This document shows positions 1-8,270 of a stretch of DNA of 64,000 nucleotides, piece by piece. Within the stretch, counting starts at the first letter, position 1; each line of letters opens with the position of its first letter. The DNA lies in contig DASYAV010000160.1 of the NCBI GenBank assembly GCA_036501145.1, positions 15,392-79,391 on the forward strand, in the 5' to 3' direction. The position numbers were made by a program, and so were the translations under genes. Origin of the DNA: PALSA-505 sp036501145 (lineage in GTDB: Bacteria; Actinomycetota; Actinomycetes; Streptosporangiales; Streptosporangiaceae). A model generated the notes under the pieces. It saw nothing but the letters and a program-made list of their open reading frames with translations, made no database searches and was not told the origin of the DNA.

Positions 1-43
1 GGCCGGCCGGTTCCGGCGGAGTAGCAGGCACCGCCCCAGCATA

Positions 44-61
44 CTGCAAAACTATTTGCAG
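44..61. promoter_or_regulatory. Inverted repeat, possible operator
   Basis: A perfect 7-bp inverted repeat, CTGCAAA and TTTGCAG around a 4-nt spacer, followed 9 nt later by a third half-site (CTGCAA). It lies just upstream of the first gene and is AT-rich against its surroundings. That position and symmetry suggest a regulator binding site; no cognate regulator is visible in the window. Confidence 0.35.
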
Positions 62-128
62 AACTTTCTGCAACCGGCTTAGCATGAGCCGGACACCGCG
101 ACCAGACGCCCGGGACCTGGAGGCTTGG

Positions 129-518
129 ATGACGCTGCGCCCTCTCGCGGCAACCGATGAGACTGGCCTTCCCGCCAGGGACCGGGAGGCCGCTCACGCT
201 CTCCCCGGCCACGGTCCCGATAGCCGCGGCGCCGGTGACGAAGCCATGCTCCTGGACGCGTTCCTCACCCGGCTCGGCGACCAGATTGATGATCGCGCGG
301 CCGTGGCCTTCGACGAGCAGTTTGCCGAGCTGCTGGCCGGCCCGGGGCCGGCCAGCCGGGCACTGGTGCGGAACCGGCGGGCTGCCCTCGCCGTGGTCTG
401 CGCCTCGGTCGCCACGGGCGCCTGCGTGACGATCTTCGCGCCCGGCGGCGCCGCCGCATCGCTGATCGCCTGGACCGCCATAACCGTGATCAACCTGGCT
501 TATCTCCTGCGCCGCTGA
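129..518 (+). CDS. Small membrane protein of unknown function
   Basis: Predicted protein of about 129 residues. The first two thirds are hydrophilic and acidic; the last third holds two closely spaced hydrophobic segments (AALAVVCASVATGACVTIF and a second stretch ending INLAYLLRR), so it is probably anchored by its C-terminus with a basic tail. I chose ATG at 129 because GGAGG lies 5 nt upstream; an in-frame ATG at 84 has no ribosome binding site. I recognise no family. It stands alone, convergent with the isomerase gene that follows. Confidence 0.55.
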   Translation: MTLRPLAATDETGLPARDREAAHALPGHGPDSRGAGDEAMLLDAFLTRLGDQIDDRAAVAFDEQFAELLAGPGPASRALVRNRRAALAVVCASVATGACVTIFAPGGAAASLIAWTAITVINLAYLLRR

Positions 519-560
519 TGAGGCACCCCCGGGCAGGCCGGCTAAACCGGGACAGGCCGG

Positions 561-1568
561 CTAGGAGTTCCCGCTGCTGAAGGCGGCGTCGAAGGACGCC
601 TGCGGCGGCTCGAAGTCGAACCGGCGGAGGAACTCCAGCGACTGCGGCGCCCCGGCCAGCCGGTCCATCCCGGCGTCCTCCCACTCCACCGAGATGGGCC
701 CCTGGTAGCCGATCGCGGTGAGCATCCGGAACACGTCCTCCCAGGGCACGTCGCCGTGCCCGGCCGACACGAAGTCCCAGCCGCGCCGCGGGTCACCCCA
801 GGGCAGATGCGAGCCCAGCCTGCCGTTCCGGCCGTCCAGCCGCTTGCGCGCCTCCTTGCAGTCCACGTGGTAGATCCGGTCGCGGAACTCGTGCAGGAAG
901 CCGACCGGGTCCAGGTCCTGCCAGACGAAGTGGCTGGGGTCGAAGTTCAGCCCGAACGCCGGCCGCCCGTCCACCGCCGCCAGCGCGCGCTTGGCCGTCC
1001 AGAAGTCGTAGGCGATCTCGCTCGGGTGCACCTCGTGCGCGAACCGCACGCCCTCCGCGTCGAACACGTCCAGGATCGGATTCCACCGCTCGGCGAAGTC
1101 GGTGTAGCCGCGCTCGATCATCGACTCCGGCACCGGCGGGAACATCGCCACCGTGTGCCAGATCGCCGACCCGGTGAAGCCCACCACGGTCCGCACCCCG
1201 AACGCGGCCGCGGCCCGGGCGGTGTCGGCCATCTCGGCCGCGGCCCGGCGGCGCACCGCCTCGGGCTCGCCGTCGCCCCAGATCCGGGCGGGCAGGATGG
1301 CCTGGTGGCGTTCGTCTATCGGGTGGTCACAGACCGCCTGGCCGACCAGGTGGTTGGAGATGGCCCAGCACTTCAGCCCGTATTTCTCCAGCAGCGCGTG
1401 CCGCCCGGCCAGGTAGCCGTCCTCGTGCAGCGCGCGGTCTACCTCGAAGTGATCTCCCCAGCAGGCCAGCTCGAGGCCGTCGTAGCCCCAGTCGCTGGCC
1501 AGCGCGGCCACCTTCTCCAGCGGCAGGTCGGCCCACTGGCCGGTGAACAGGGTAAATGGCCGTGGCAT
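561..1568 (-). CDS. Sugar phosphate isomerase/epimerase (TIM barrel)
   Basis: 335 residues, a typical length for the xylose isomerase-like TIM-barrel family that includes inosose dehydratases and ketose 3-epimerases. Candidate metal ligands appear in order: Glu in HEVHPSE, Asp in NFDPSH, His in YHVDCKE and Glu near the end in SVEWED. GGAGG sits 6 nt before the ATG. It is the last gene of a four-gene operon (4710 down to 561) with two Gfo/Idh/MocA dehydrogenases and a second isomerase, so it probably handles a keto-sugar or inosose made by those dehydrogenases. The exact substrate cannot be read from sequence. Confidence 0.85.
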   Translation of the reverse strand: MPRPFTLFTGQWADLPLEKVAALASDWGYDGLELACWGDHFEVDRALHEDGYLAGRHALLEKYGLKCWAISNHLVGQAVCDHPIDERHQAILPARIWGDGEPEAVRRRAAAEMADTARAAAAFGVRTVVGFTGSAIWHTVAMFPPVPESMIERGYTDFAERWNPILDVFDAEGVRFAHEVHPSEIAYDFWTAKRALAAVDGRPAFGLNFDPSHFVWQDLDPVGFLHEFRDRIYHVDCKEARKRLDGRNGRLGSHLPWGDPRRGWDFVSAGHGDVPWEDVFRMLTAIGYQGPISVEWEDAGMDRLAGAPQSLEFLRRFDFEPPQASFDAAFSSGNS

Positions 1569-1580
1569 CGGGTCCTCCAG

Positions 1581-2813
1581 TCAGTCGGGCTGTGACACCT
1601 GTGGGGGCACCGGCTGGGGCACCGGGGTCCAGGCGCTGCCGCCTGCCGCGCTGGCCGCCACCGCGGCGAGTACCCGCTGCACCTGCAGGCCGTCGGCGAA
1701 CGACGGCGACGGCTGCGTGCCATCCGCGATGGCCAGCAGCAGGTCGCGGAACTGATGGCTGAACGTGTGCTCCCAGCCCAGCGTGTGGCCGGGCGGCCAC
1801 CATGCGGACAGGTACGGGTGGCCGGGCTCGGTGACCAGGATGCGGCGGAACCCTGCCGTAGGGGATCTCTCCGGCGAGGAAAGCAGAGTGCCGCTGGCCT
1901 CGGTCCCGTCGCAGAACTCGAGTTCGTTCAGCCGCTCCAGGTCGAACGCGAGGCTGCCGGCGCTGCCGTTCAGCTCGATCCGCAGCGCGTTCTTCCGGCC
2001 AGTGGCGAACCTGGTCGCCTCCAGTGAGGCCAGCGCGCCGGAGCCGAGACGGGCGGTGACCAGCACCGCGTCGTCCACGGTGACCTCGCCGTGGCCGTCC
2101 CCGCCGGGCAGCGGGCGCCGCGTTGTGAACGTCGTGCTCACCCCGGACACCCCGGTGATCAGCTCCCCGCTCAGGTACTGGGCCAGGTCGACGATGTGCG
2201 CGCCGAGATCACCGAGCGCCCCGGACCCGGCGTGCTCGGCCTGCAGCCGCCAGGTCAGCGAGAACGCCGGGTCGGCCAGCCAGTCCTGCAGGTAGCTGGC
2301 CCGCGCGTGCCGCAGTGTGCCGATCCGGCCCTGCTCGACGAGCTGGCGGGCCAGCGCGATCGCCGGCACCCGCCGGTAGTTGAAGCCGACCATGGCGACC
2401 TGGCCCGCGGCCCGCGCCGTGGCGGCGGCCGCCGCCATCGCCTCGGCCTCGGCCACCGTGTTGGCCAGCGGTTTCTCGCACAGCACGTGCTTGCCGGCGC
2501 GCAGCGCGGCGATGGCGATGGGCGCGTGCAGGTCGCCGGGGGCGCCGATGTCCACCAGCTGCACGTCGTCGCGCTCGATCAGCGCCCGCCAGTCGGTCTC
2601 CACCGCCGCCCAGCCGAGCCGGTCCGCGGCCGCCTGCGCGGCACCGCCGTCCCGGCCGGAGATCGCGGCCATCACCGGCGCCACCGGCAGGTCGAAGACC
2701 CGGCCGACGGTGCGCCAGCCCTGTGAGTGCGCCGCGCCCATGAACGCGTAGCCGACCATGCCCACGCCGATCACCGGCTTGCCGCCACCCGACGCGGCCC
2801 GCGCCTCAGCCAT
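1581..2813 (-). CDS. Gfo/Idh/MocA family NAD(P)-dependent dehydrogenase
   Basis: 410 residues. An N-terminal Rossmann fold (IGVGMVGYAFMGAAHSQGW, about residues 15-35) is followed by the family EKP motif (HVLCEKPLAN, near residue 115) and the C-terminal alpha/beta domain. Members oxidise sugars, inositols or amino sugars with NAD(P). It lies 12 nt upstream of the isomerase gene and 11 nt downstream of a second dehydrogenase, which implies co-transcription. Two different Gfo/Idh enzymes beside two TIM-barrel isomerases is a common arrangement in polyol or inositol breakdown; the substrate is inferred only at that level. Confidence 0.87.
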   Translation of the reverse strand: MAEARAASGGGKPVIGVGMVGYAFMGAAHSQGWRTVGRVFDLPVAPVMAAISGRDGGAAQAAADRLGWAAVETDWRALIERDDVQLVDIGAPGDLHAPIAIAALRAGKHVLCEKPLANTVAEAEAMAAAAATARAAGQVAMVGFNYRRVPAIALARQLVEQGRIGTLRHARASYLQDWLADPAFSLTWRLQAEHAGSGALGDLGAHIVDLAQYLSGELITGVSGVSTTFTTRRPLPGGDGHGEVTVDDAVLVTARLGSGALASLEATRFATGRKNALRIELNGSAGSLAFDLERLNELEFCDGTEASGTLLSSPERSPTAGFRRILVTEPGHPYLSAWWPPGHTLGWEHTFSHQFRDLLLAIADGTQPSPSFADGLQVQRVLAAVAASAAGGSAWTPVPQPVPPQVSQPD

Positions 2814-2824
2814 GACGCGTCAGC

Positions 2825-3934
2825 CTAGCTCGCGCTCCGCTCATGCGGATCCCAGGCGGCGCCCAGCGGCTCCGGCACGGTGAAGCCGGCCCGCACCGGC
2901 CGGAACCCGCCGCCGGCCGCCGAGGCGTCGATCTCGGTCATCATCTCCAGCACGTGCAGCGCCATCTCCGCCGAGGCCCGGTGTGGCTGCCCGGCGCGCA
3001 GCGTGCGGGCCATGTCCAGCACGCCGAGCCCGCGCCCCGCCGTGGCGCCCTCGGTGGGCAGCACGGTCCAGTCGTCCTGCCCGGCCGGGCGCAGCCGCAG
3101 CTCGCCGCCGAACATGTTGGGATCCGGCAGCGCCAGCGTGGCCTCGGTGCCGGTGATCTCGACGAAGCCGTGCCGGGACAGCGGTGAGTCCCAGCTGAAC
3201 ATCATCGACGCCACCTGGCCCGCCGCGTACTCGGCCAGCGCGGCCACGTGCGTGTGTACCTGCACGCCGAACTCGGTGCCGGCCCGCGGCCCGGACCCGA
3301 TCACCCGGGTCTCCCGCGCCTGCCGGCTGACCGCCGCCACCTGGCTGGCCGGGCCGAACAGCGTGGCCAGCGTGGACAGGTAGTACGGGCCGAGGTCGAA
3401 CAGCGGGCCCGCGCCGGCCGCGAACAGGAACTCCGGGCTGGGATGCCACGACTCCGGGCCCGGTCCCTGCAGCAGCATCAGCGCGCTCAGCGGGGTGCCG
3501 ATCGTGCCCGCGGCGATCAGCCGCCGGGCCGACTGCAGCCCGGCGCCGAGTACCGTGTCCGGCGCGCAGCCGACCCGCAGCCCCGACCGCTCGGCCAGCG
3601 CGAGCAGGGCCTGGCCGGACGGCACGTCGGCGGCCAGCGGCTTCTCGTTCCACACGTGCTTGCCGGCGTGCAGCGCGGCGGTGGCCACCTCGGCGTGCGC
3701 GGCCGGGATGGTCAGGTTCACCACCAGGCCGACCCCCGGGTACTCCAGCGCCTCGGCCGTGCTGCCGGCCGCGGGCACGCCGTACTTCTCCGCCTGCGTC
3801 TTGGCCCGGCCCAGATCCAGGTCCGCGCAGAACAGCACGTTCAGGTCCGGGAACGAGGTCAGGTTGCGCAGGTACTCGTTGCTGATGTTGCCGCAGCCGA
3901 CCAGGGCCACGCCGAGCGGCTCACCGCCGGTCAT
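2825..3934 (-). CDS. Gfo/Idh/MocA family dehydrogenase
   Basis: About 369 residues from ATG at 3934 (MTGGEPLGVALVGCGNISN). The Rossmann motif VGCGNIS is near residue 15 and the EKP motif (HVWNEKPLAADV) near residue 95. The frame stays open upstream of this ATG but there it runs antisense-like through the neighbouring isomerase gene, so the ATG is the real start. Its A is shared with the TGA of the upstream gene (TGATG), a sign of translational coupling. Probably acts with the other dehydrogenase of the operon on a polyol or sugar. Confidence 0.87.
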   Translation of the reverse strand: MTGGEPLGVALVGCGNISNEYLRNLTSFPDLNVLFCADLDLGRAKTQAEKYGVPAAGSTAEALEYPGVGLVVNLTIPAAHAEVATAALHAGKHVWNEKPLAADVPSGQALLALAERSGLRVGCAPDTVLGAGLQSARRLIAAGTIGTPLSALMLLQGPGPESWHPSPEFLFAAGAGPLFDLGPYYLSTLATLFGPASQVAAVSRQARETRVIGSGPRAGTEFGVQVHTHVAALAEYAAGQVASMMFSWDSPLSRHGFVEITGTEATLALPDPNMFGGELRLRPAGQDDWTVLPTEGATAGRGLGVLDMARTLRAGQPHRASAEMALHVLEMMTEIDASAAGGGFRPVRAGFTVPEPLGAAWDPHERSAS

Positions 3935-4710
3935 CAGGCGCCCGTTTCCCTGGGCACCGGCCGGGCCAGGCCGTTGCGCGCCAGCCAGGCCAGGCTGTCG
4001 CCGACCGCGGTGATCATGTCGGTGGCGCAGCTGTCCAGCTCGACGACGTGCCACTCCGCCGACGGGCAGGCGGCCAGGACGTCGGCGACCGGCATCCGGC
4101 CGCTGCCGACCGCGGTCATCGGGTCGTCCTTGGTCACCGGGCCGTCCTTGACGTGCAGGTAGCGGACCCGGTCGCCGAGCCTGCCCAGCAGCGCGGGCAC
4201 GTCCTGCCCGCCGACCGCGGCCCAGTAGGTGTCCACCTCGAGGATCACCTGGTCGTCCAGCTGGCTGGCCAGCAGCTCGAGCCCGGGCCGGCCACCGATC
4301 ACCGACGACAGCTCGAAGTCGTGGTTGTGGTAGCCGAGCCGCAGGCCGTGCCCGGCGGCCCGCGCGGCGGCCTCGTTCAGCTCCTTGGCCAGCGCGGCGA
4401 TGTCGTCCGCGCCGGCGAACCGGGCGGGTGGCACCCACGGCACGATCACCGTGTCCGCGCCCACCATGGCCGTGCCGGCGAACACCGCATCGGCGTCGCC
4501 GTCGCCGAGCACCTGGCCGTGCACGCTGCACACGGTGAGCCCGGCCTCGTCCAGTTCGGTGCGCAGCCGCCCGGGGTCGGTGCGGACGTCGTGGGCCTCG
4601 ACCGCCCCGTAGCCGAACGCGGCGATCTGCGCCAGCACGGCGGGCCGGCCGGCGGCAAGCTGCTCCCGGACCGTGTACAGCTGGACGGCGGGCGGACTGC
4701 TGATCGGCAC
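3934..4710 (-). CDS. Sugar phosphate isomerase/epimerase (IolE/IolI-like)
   Basis: About 258 residues from a GTG (VPISSPPAVQLYTVREQL), chosen because GAGGTG lies 6 nt upstream; a GTG at 4719 is alternative. AP endonuclease 2-like TIM barrel with HDVRTDPG, YHNHDFEL, LEVDTYW and YLHVKDGP, matching the metal-ligand positions of the family. It is the first gene of the operon, opposite the LacI regulator, and reads out of the divergent intergenic region containing a palindromic site. Likely an inosose or keto-sugar isomerase or dehydratase; specificity unknown. Confidence 0.83.
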   Translation of the reverse strand: MPISSPPAVQLYTVREQLAAGRPAVLAQIAAFGYGAVEAHDVRTDPGRLRTELDEAGLTVCSVHGQVLGDGDADAVFAGTAMVGADTVIVPWVPPARFAGADDIAALAKELNEAAARAAGHGLRLGYHNHDFELSSVIGGRPGLELLASQLDDQVILEVDTYWAAVGGQDVPALLGRLGDRVRYLHVKDGPVTKDDPMTAVGSGRMPVADVLAACPSAEWHVVELDSCATDMITAVGDSLAWLARNGLARPVPRETGA

Positions 4711-4843
4711 CTGTGTCACCTCGAGCCTGTTAGGCCGGCACGGCCGGGGGTTATATTTTCGCAAAGCTTTCGGTTAGTGTTTAAGCCTGCCAACAGCACG
4801 TTAAGCACGCGCAGAAGCGGTGTCAATGGAAAAAGTTTCGGTA

Positions 4844-4858
4844 AGTTTTCGAAAAACT
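4844..4858. promoter_or_regulatory. Palindromic LacI-type operator candidate
   Basis: AGTTTTCGAAAAACT contains a perfect 10-bp palindrome with a central CG (TTTTCGAAAA), the usual geometry of LacI-family operators. It ends 8 nt before the LacI start codon. A related sequence, ATTTTCGCAAAG, lies about 90 bp away at 4755-4766 near the divergent operon, and TTTCGG occurs twice between them. Autoregulation plus control of the catabolic operon is inferred from position. Confidence 0.5.
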
Positions 4859-4866
4859 GGGCGGCC

Positions 4867-5892
4867 ATGTCGCCGAAGCTGACGCGGGCCGGCGGCGACC
4901 GCAGCCTGACCAGCATCGCCGCCACCGCCGGGGTGTCGGTGTCCACCGTGTCCAAGGTGCTGAACGGCCGGACCGACGTGGCCCCGCACACCCGCGAGCG
5001 GGTCGCCGGGATTCTCCGCGCGCACGGCTACCGGGTGCTGCCCCGGCCCGGCATCGGCATCGTCGATCTGCTCATCGGCGGCCTGGACAGCCCGTGGTCG
5101 GAGGAGCTGATCAACGGCACCGTGCTCGCGGCCGCCGAGACCGAGCTCAGCGTGGTGGTGACCCGGGTCATCTCGGCCGCTGACTTCGCGCGCTGGCTGG
5201 CCATCGCGGCCCGGCGCGGCAGCGACGGGGTGCTGAGCGTGCTGCACGTGCCGGACACCGAGACGCGGCGCCGCCTGGCGGCCGCGCACATCCCGCTGGT
5301 GGTCATCGACCCGCCGACCGAGCCGGCCGGCGAGTTCCGGTCGGTCGGCACCACGAACTGGCAGGGCGGGCTCACCGCCGCCCGGCACCTCATCGAGTTC
5401 GGCCACCGCCGGATCGGGGCCATCGGCGGCCCGGCCGAGCTGTGGTCCTGCCGGGCCAGGCTGGACGGCTACCGCAGCGCGCTGCTGCGGGCCGGGCTGC
5501 CGGTGGACGAGGAACTGGTGCGCTGCGGCGAGCTGTGCGCCGGCGGCGGCCGCGAGCACGCCAGCCAGCTGCTCGGCCTGGCCGGCCCGCCGACGGCGAT
5601 CATGGCCGGGAACGACGCCCAGGCCTTCGGCGTGCTGCAGGCGCTCAGCGAGCGCGGGCTGCGCTCGCCCGCCGACGTCAGCGTGACCGGATTCGACGAC
5701 CTGCCCATCACGACCTGGGCCACCCCGCCGCTGACCACGATCAGGCAGCCGCTGGCCGCGATGTCAGCGACCGCGTTCCGGATGCTGCTCACCGCCGGGT
5801 CGGACAGCGTGATGCAGGCGCACCACGTGGAGCTGGAGACCACCCTGGTGGTCAGGGACAGCACCGCCCCGCCGCCGCACGCGGCGCGCTGA
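4867..5892 (+). CDS. LacI family transcriptional regulator
   Basis: 341 residues from ATG at 4867. The LacI helix-turn-helix is at residues 14-34 (LTSIAATAGVSVSTVSKVLNG), followed by a periplasmic-binding-protein-like effector domain with GHRRIGAIGGPAEL and the C-terminal VTGFDDLPITTWATPPLTT signature. Full length. It is divergent from the four-gene dehydrogenase/isomerase operon with a palindrome between them, so it probably represses that operon until a sugar or polyol ligand is bound. The frame is open upstream through antisense sequence, but only this ATG fits the family N-terminus. Confidence 0.9.
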   Translation: MSPKLTRAGGDRSLTSIAATAGVSVSTVSKVLNGRTDVAPHTRERVAGILRAHGYRVLPRPGIGIVDLLIGGLDSPWSEELINGTVLAAAETELSVVVTRVISAADFARWLAIAARRGSDGVLSVLHVPDTETRRRLAAAHIPLVVIDPPTEPAGEFRSVGTTNWQGGLTAARHLIEFGHRRIGAIGGPAELWSCRARLDGYRSALLRAGLPVDEELVRCGELCAGGGREHASQLLGLAGPPTAIMAGNDAQAFGVLQALSERGLRSPADVSVTGFDDLPITTWATPPLTTIRQPLAAMSATAFRMLLTAGSDSVMQAHHVELETTLVVRDSTAPPPHAAR

Positions 5893-5911
5893 GCGCGCCA
5901 GCCGGGCACGG

Positions 5912-6535
5912 TCAGCCGGTGAAGCCCTGCTCGGCGAGCAGCTTGCCGACCTTCGCCCGGTGCGCGGCCTCCCACTCCTCCAGCGACTCGGCCGCCTCGT
6001 GGGCCATCTTCGCCCGGGCGTCCCGCAGCACCTGCCCGCCGCGGTCCCGCGGGGTGACCACGACACCCTCCTCGTCGGCCACCACGATGTCGCCGGGCCG
6101 CACGGTCACGCCGCCGCAGCGCACCTCGGTGTTCAGCGGCGCGACCGCCGACTTGACCCCGGGCACCGGGATCAGCCCCCGGGCGAACACCGGGAAGCCC
6201 AGCTCCCGCACCTCAGCGAGATCCCGGATCACCCCGTCGAGCACGAACCCGGCGATGCCGCGGCGCTGCGCGACCGCGCACACGTTCCCGCCGGCCAGCG
6301 CGTAGTCCACGTCACCGGCCTGCACGACGACGACCGAGCCGGGCTCGGCGCGGTAGATGGCCGCGTGCAGCATCAGGTTGTCGCCCGGCGGGCAGCGCAC
6401 CGTGAACGCGGGCCCGGCCACCCGCGGCACCGACGGCCACAGCGGCCGGATGCCGATGTCCATGACCTGGGCGCGGCCGAGCACGTCGGCGAGGGTGGTC
6501 GGTGAGATGTCGGAGAATCCGGTGACGTCGCTCAT
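5912..6535 (-). CDS. RraA/HMG aldolase-like family protein
   Basis: 207 residues starting MSDVTGFSDISPTTLAD. The GGNVCAVAQRRGIAGFVLDG stretch followed by VIRD is the conserved metal and pyruvate-binding region of the RraA fold, shared by HMG/CHA aldolases and oxaloacetate decarboxylases; Arg and Asp of VIRD are the usual catalytic and metal residues. Many actinobacterial members are annotated as ribonuclease regulator or demethylmenaquinone methyltransferase, but this fold more often cleaves or decarboxylates hydroxy-keto acids. It sits beside the LacI-regulated operon, convergent with lacI, and could act late in the same pathway. Confidence 0.78.
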   Translation of the reverse strand: MSDVTGFSDISPTTLADVLGRAQVMDIGIRPLWPSVPRVAGPAFTVRCPPGDNLMLHAAIYRAEPGSVVVVQAGDVDYALAGGNVCAVAQRRGIAGFVLDGVIRDLAEVRELGFPVFARGLIPVPGVKSAVAPLNTEVRCGGVTVRPGDIVVADEEGVVVTPRDRGGQVLRDARAKMAHEAAESLEEWEAAHRAKVGKLLAEQGFTG

Positions 6536-6578
6536 CCCGCCAGCATGGCAGGGCGGCAGCCGTTCATTAAATTTATGA

Positions 6579-6642
6579 CGAGACTCATTCAAAACGCCAC
6601 CAGAAAAGGGACGTGGTCTCAACGCGTTTTGAATAAGTCTCG
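6579..6642. repeat. 19-bp inverted repeat upstream of the RraA gene
   Basis: Arms 6579-6597 and 6624-6642 (CGAGACTyATTCAAAACGC) match at 18 of 19 positions around a 26-nt spacer. It lies between the end of the MFS gene (6667) and the start of the RraA gene (6535), both on the minus strand. It could end the upstream transcript or be a pair of operator sites in inverted orientation for the downstream gene. There is no U-tract, so the operator reading is at least as likely. Confidence 0.5.
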
Positions 6643-6666
6643 CGGTGACCAACCTGAGCAGGCGGT

Positions 6667-8265
6667 TCAGGCTGGACCGGGCGCGGGGCTGAGGTCGAAG
6701 TCGCTGCGCGTCTGCGGGGCGCCGAACGCCACCATGCTGGCCGCCGGGTGATGGTCGGCCGCGGTGACCAGCGCCGTGTAGACGCCCGGGCGCACACCGC
6801 CGATGTGGTACCGGCCGTCGCCCGCGGTGACCTCGCGTGCCACCTGCGCGCCGGTGCCGTCGATGATCGTCACCGCCGCGGCGGCGACCGCTGCGCCACG
6901 GCCGTCCCGCACCATCCCGGTGAGCGCCCCGTGCCCGTCTGCCGCCGCGTCGGCCACCGGTAGCGGCACAGCGGCCGGCGCGGGCAGCGGAGCCGCGGTC
7001 GCCTCAGCGGCGGGCGGTGCGGCCAGTTCCAGCGCAGCGGTCGTGTCCGCTGCGGTCGGCTGCGGAACGGCGCCCGGGATCTGGGGTGCGGCGCCGGGCT
7101 CCGCGTCCGGGGCGGCGTCGGTGACCGCGTCGGCTGCCGGGCGGCCCCGCCTGGTGAGCAGGCCGACGGCGGCGCCGCCGACCGCGACGAACGCCGCGAC
7201 GACGAACGCCGCGTTCATCCCGCTGACGAACGTGCTGTGGCTGACCTCGGCCAGCCGCGCGGCGATCTGCGGCGGGGTGCCGCGGGGGACCGGCGCGACG
7301 CCGACGGTGACCGCGCTCTTCAGCTGGCCGAGCTGGGCGCCGGTCAGCGGGGGCAGGTGTGCCGCGGCCCACCGGCCCGGCAGCAGGCTGGACACCCGGG
7401 CCGACATGACCGCGCCCAGCACCGCGGTGCCGAGCGTGCCGCCGACCTGCATGGCGGTGGACTGCAGCCCGCCCGCGACGCCGGCCAGCTCGGCCGCGGC
7501 GTTGCCCACGATCACGTCGGTCGCGCCTACGATAACCGGGCTGAGACCCAGGCCCAGCAGCACGAACCAGATGATCGTGTCGCCGAGGCCGGAGGTCGCG
7601 CCGACCCGGGACAGCCCGTAAAGCCCGGCCGCGCCCATCAGCATGCCGGCCACCATCGGGATCCGCGGCCCGATCCGGGTGATCAGCGCGCCGGCCAGCG
7701 GTGAGCCGAGGATCAGCATCCCGGTCATCGGCAGCAGCCGCACCCCGGTCGCCACCGCGTCCAGGCCGCGCACGTTCTCCAGGTAGAAGGTCATGAAGAA
7801 CATCGCGCCGAACAGCGAGAACATCAGCGCCAGCACCAGCACCGTGCCGGCCGACAGCGGCACCGAGCGGAACAGCCGCAGCGGCAGCAGCGGCTCCCTG
7901 GTGCGCCACTCACGCAGCACGAAACCCACCCCGGCGAGCACCGCGCCGCTGAAGAAGGCCAGTGTCCTGGTGCTCTCCCAGCCGTAGGCCGGGCCCTTGA
8001 TCAGGCCCCAGATCAGCAGGAACAGACTGGCCGACAGCAGCAGGATGCCGGGCACGTCGAACGACCTGGCCGCCCGCGACGGCGGCGTCTCGCGCAGCAC
8101 GATCAGGCTCATGGCCAGCGCGATCAGGCCGACCGGCACGTTGACGTAGAAGATCGATTCCCAGTTGACGTGCTGCACCAGCAGCCCGCCGACGATCGGG
8201 CCCGCCGCGGTCGACGCGCCGACCGCCGCACCCCAGATGCCCAGCGCGCTGCTCAGCCGGGCCAC
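6667..8265 (-). CDS. MFS drug exporter, N-terminally truncated, with a C-terminal Cna-B-like domain
   Basis: 532 residues in the open frame. The first residues (MARLSSALGIWGAAVGAST then GPIVGGLL) correspond to the TM5 region of 14-helix DHA2/EmrB exporters, so about 120-140 N-terminal residues with the first helices are missing. The following helices look intact. After a Pro/Ala-rich linker (about residues 380-440) comes a carboxypeptidase regulatory-like domain (GALTGMVRDGRGAAVAAAAV, then GRYHIGGVRPGVYTALV), an unusual fusion to a permease. The start lies 5 nt from the opposing TetR start, leaving no promoter space. The upstream minus-strand frame does not encode MFS sequence. Probably a deletion product with doubtful transport activity. 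Confidence 0.72.
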   Translation of the reverse strand: MARLSSALGIWGAAVGASTAAGPIVGGLLVQHVNWESIFYVNVPVGLIALAMSLIVLRETPPSRAARSFDVPGILLLSASLFLLIWGLIKGPAYGWESTRTLAFFSGAVLAGVGFVLREWRTREPLLPLRLFRSVPLSAGTVLVLALMFSLFGAMFFMTFYLENVRGLDAVATGVRLLPMTGMLILGSPLAGALITRIGPRIPMVAGMLMGAAGLYGLSRVGATSGLGDTIIWFVLLGLGLSPVIVGATDVIVGNAAAELAGVAGGLQSTAMQVGGTLGTAVLGAVMSARVSSLLPGRWAAAHLPPLTGAQLGQLKSAVTVGVAPVPRGTPPQIAARLAEVSHSTFVSGMNAAFVVAAFVAVGGAAVGLLTRRGRPAADAVTDAAPDAEPGAAPQIPGAVPQPTAADTTAALELAAPPAAEATAAPLPAPAAVPLPVADAAADGHGALTGMVRDGRGAAVAAAAVTIIDGTGAQVAREVTAGDGRYHIGGVRPGVYTALVTAADHHPAASMVAFGAPQTRSDFDLSPAPGPA

Positions 8266-8270
8266 CGTCT

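Noticed and set aside
756..1595. Long plus-strand open frame over the first isomerase gene
   Set aside because: Antisense shadow typical of high-GC DNA; no family motif, and the minus strand has a clear TIM-barrel protein with a ribosome binding site.
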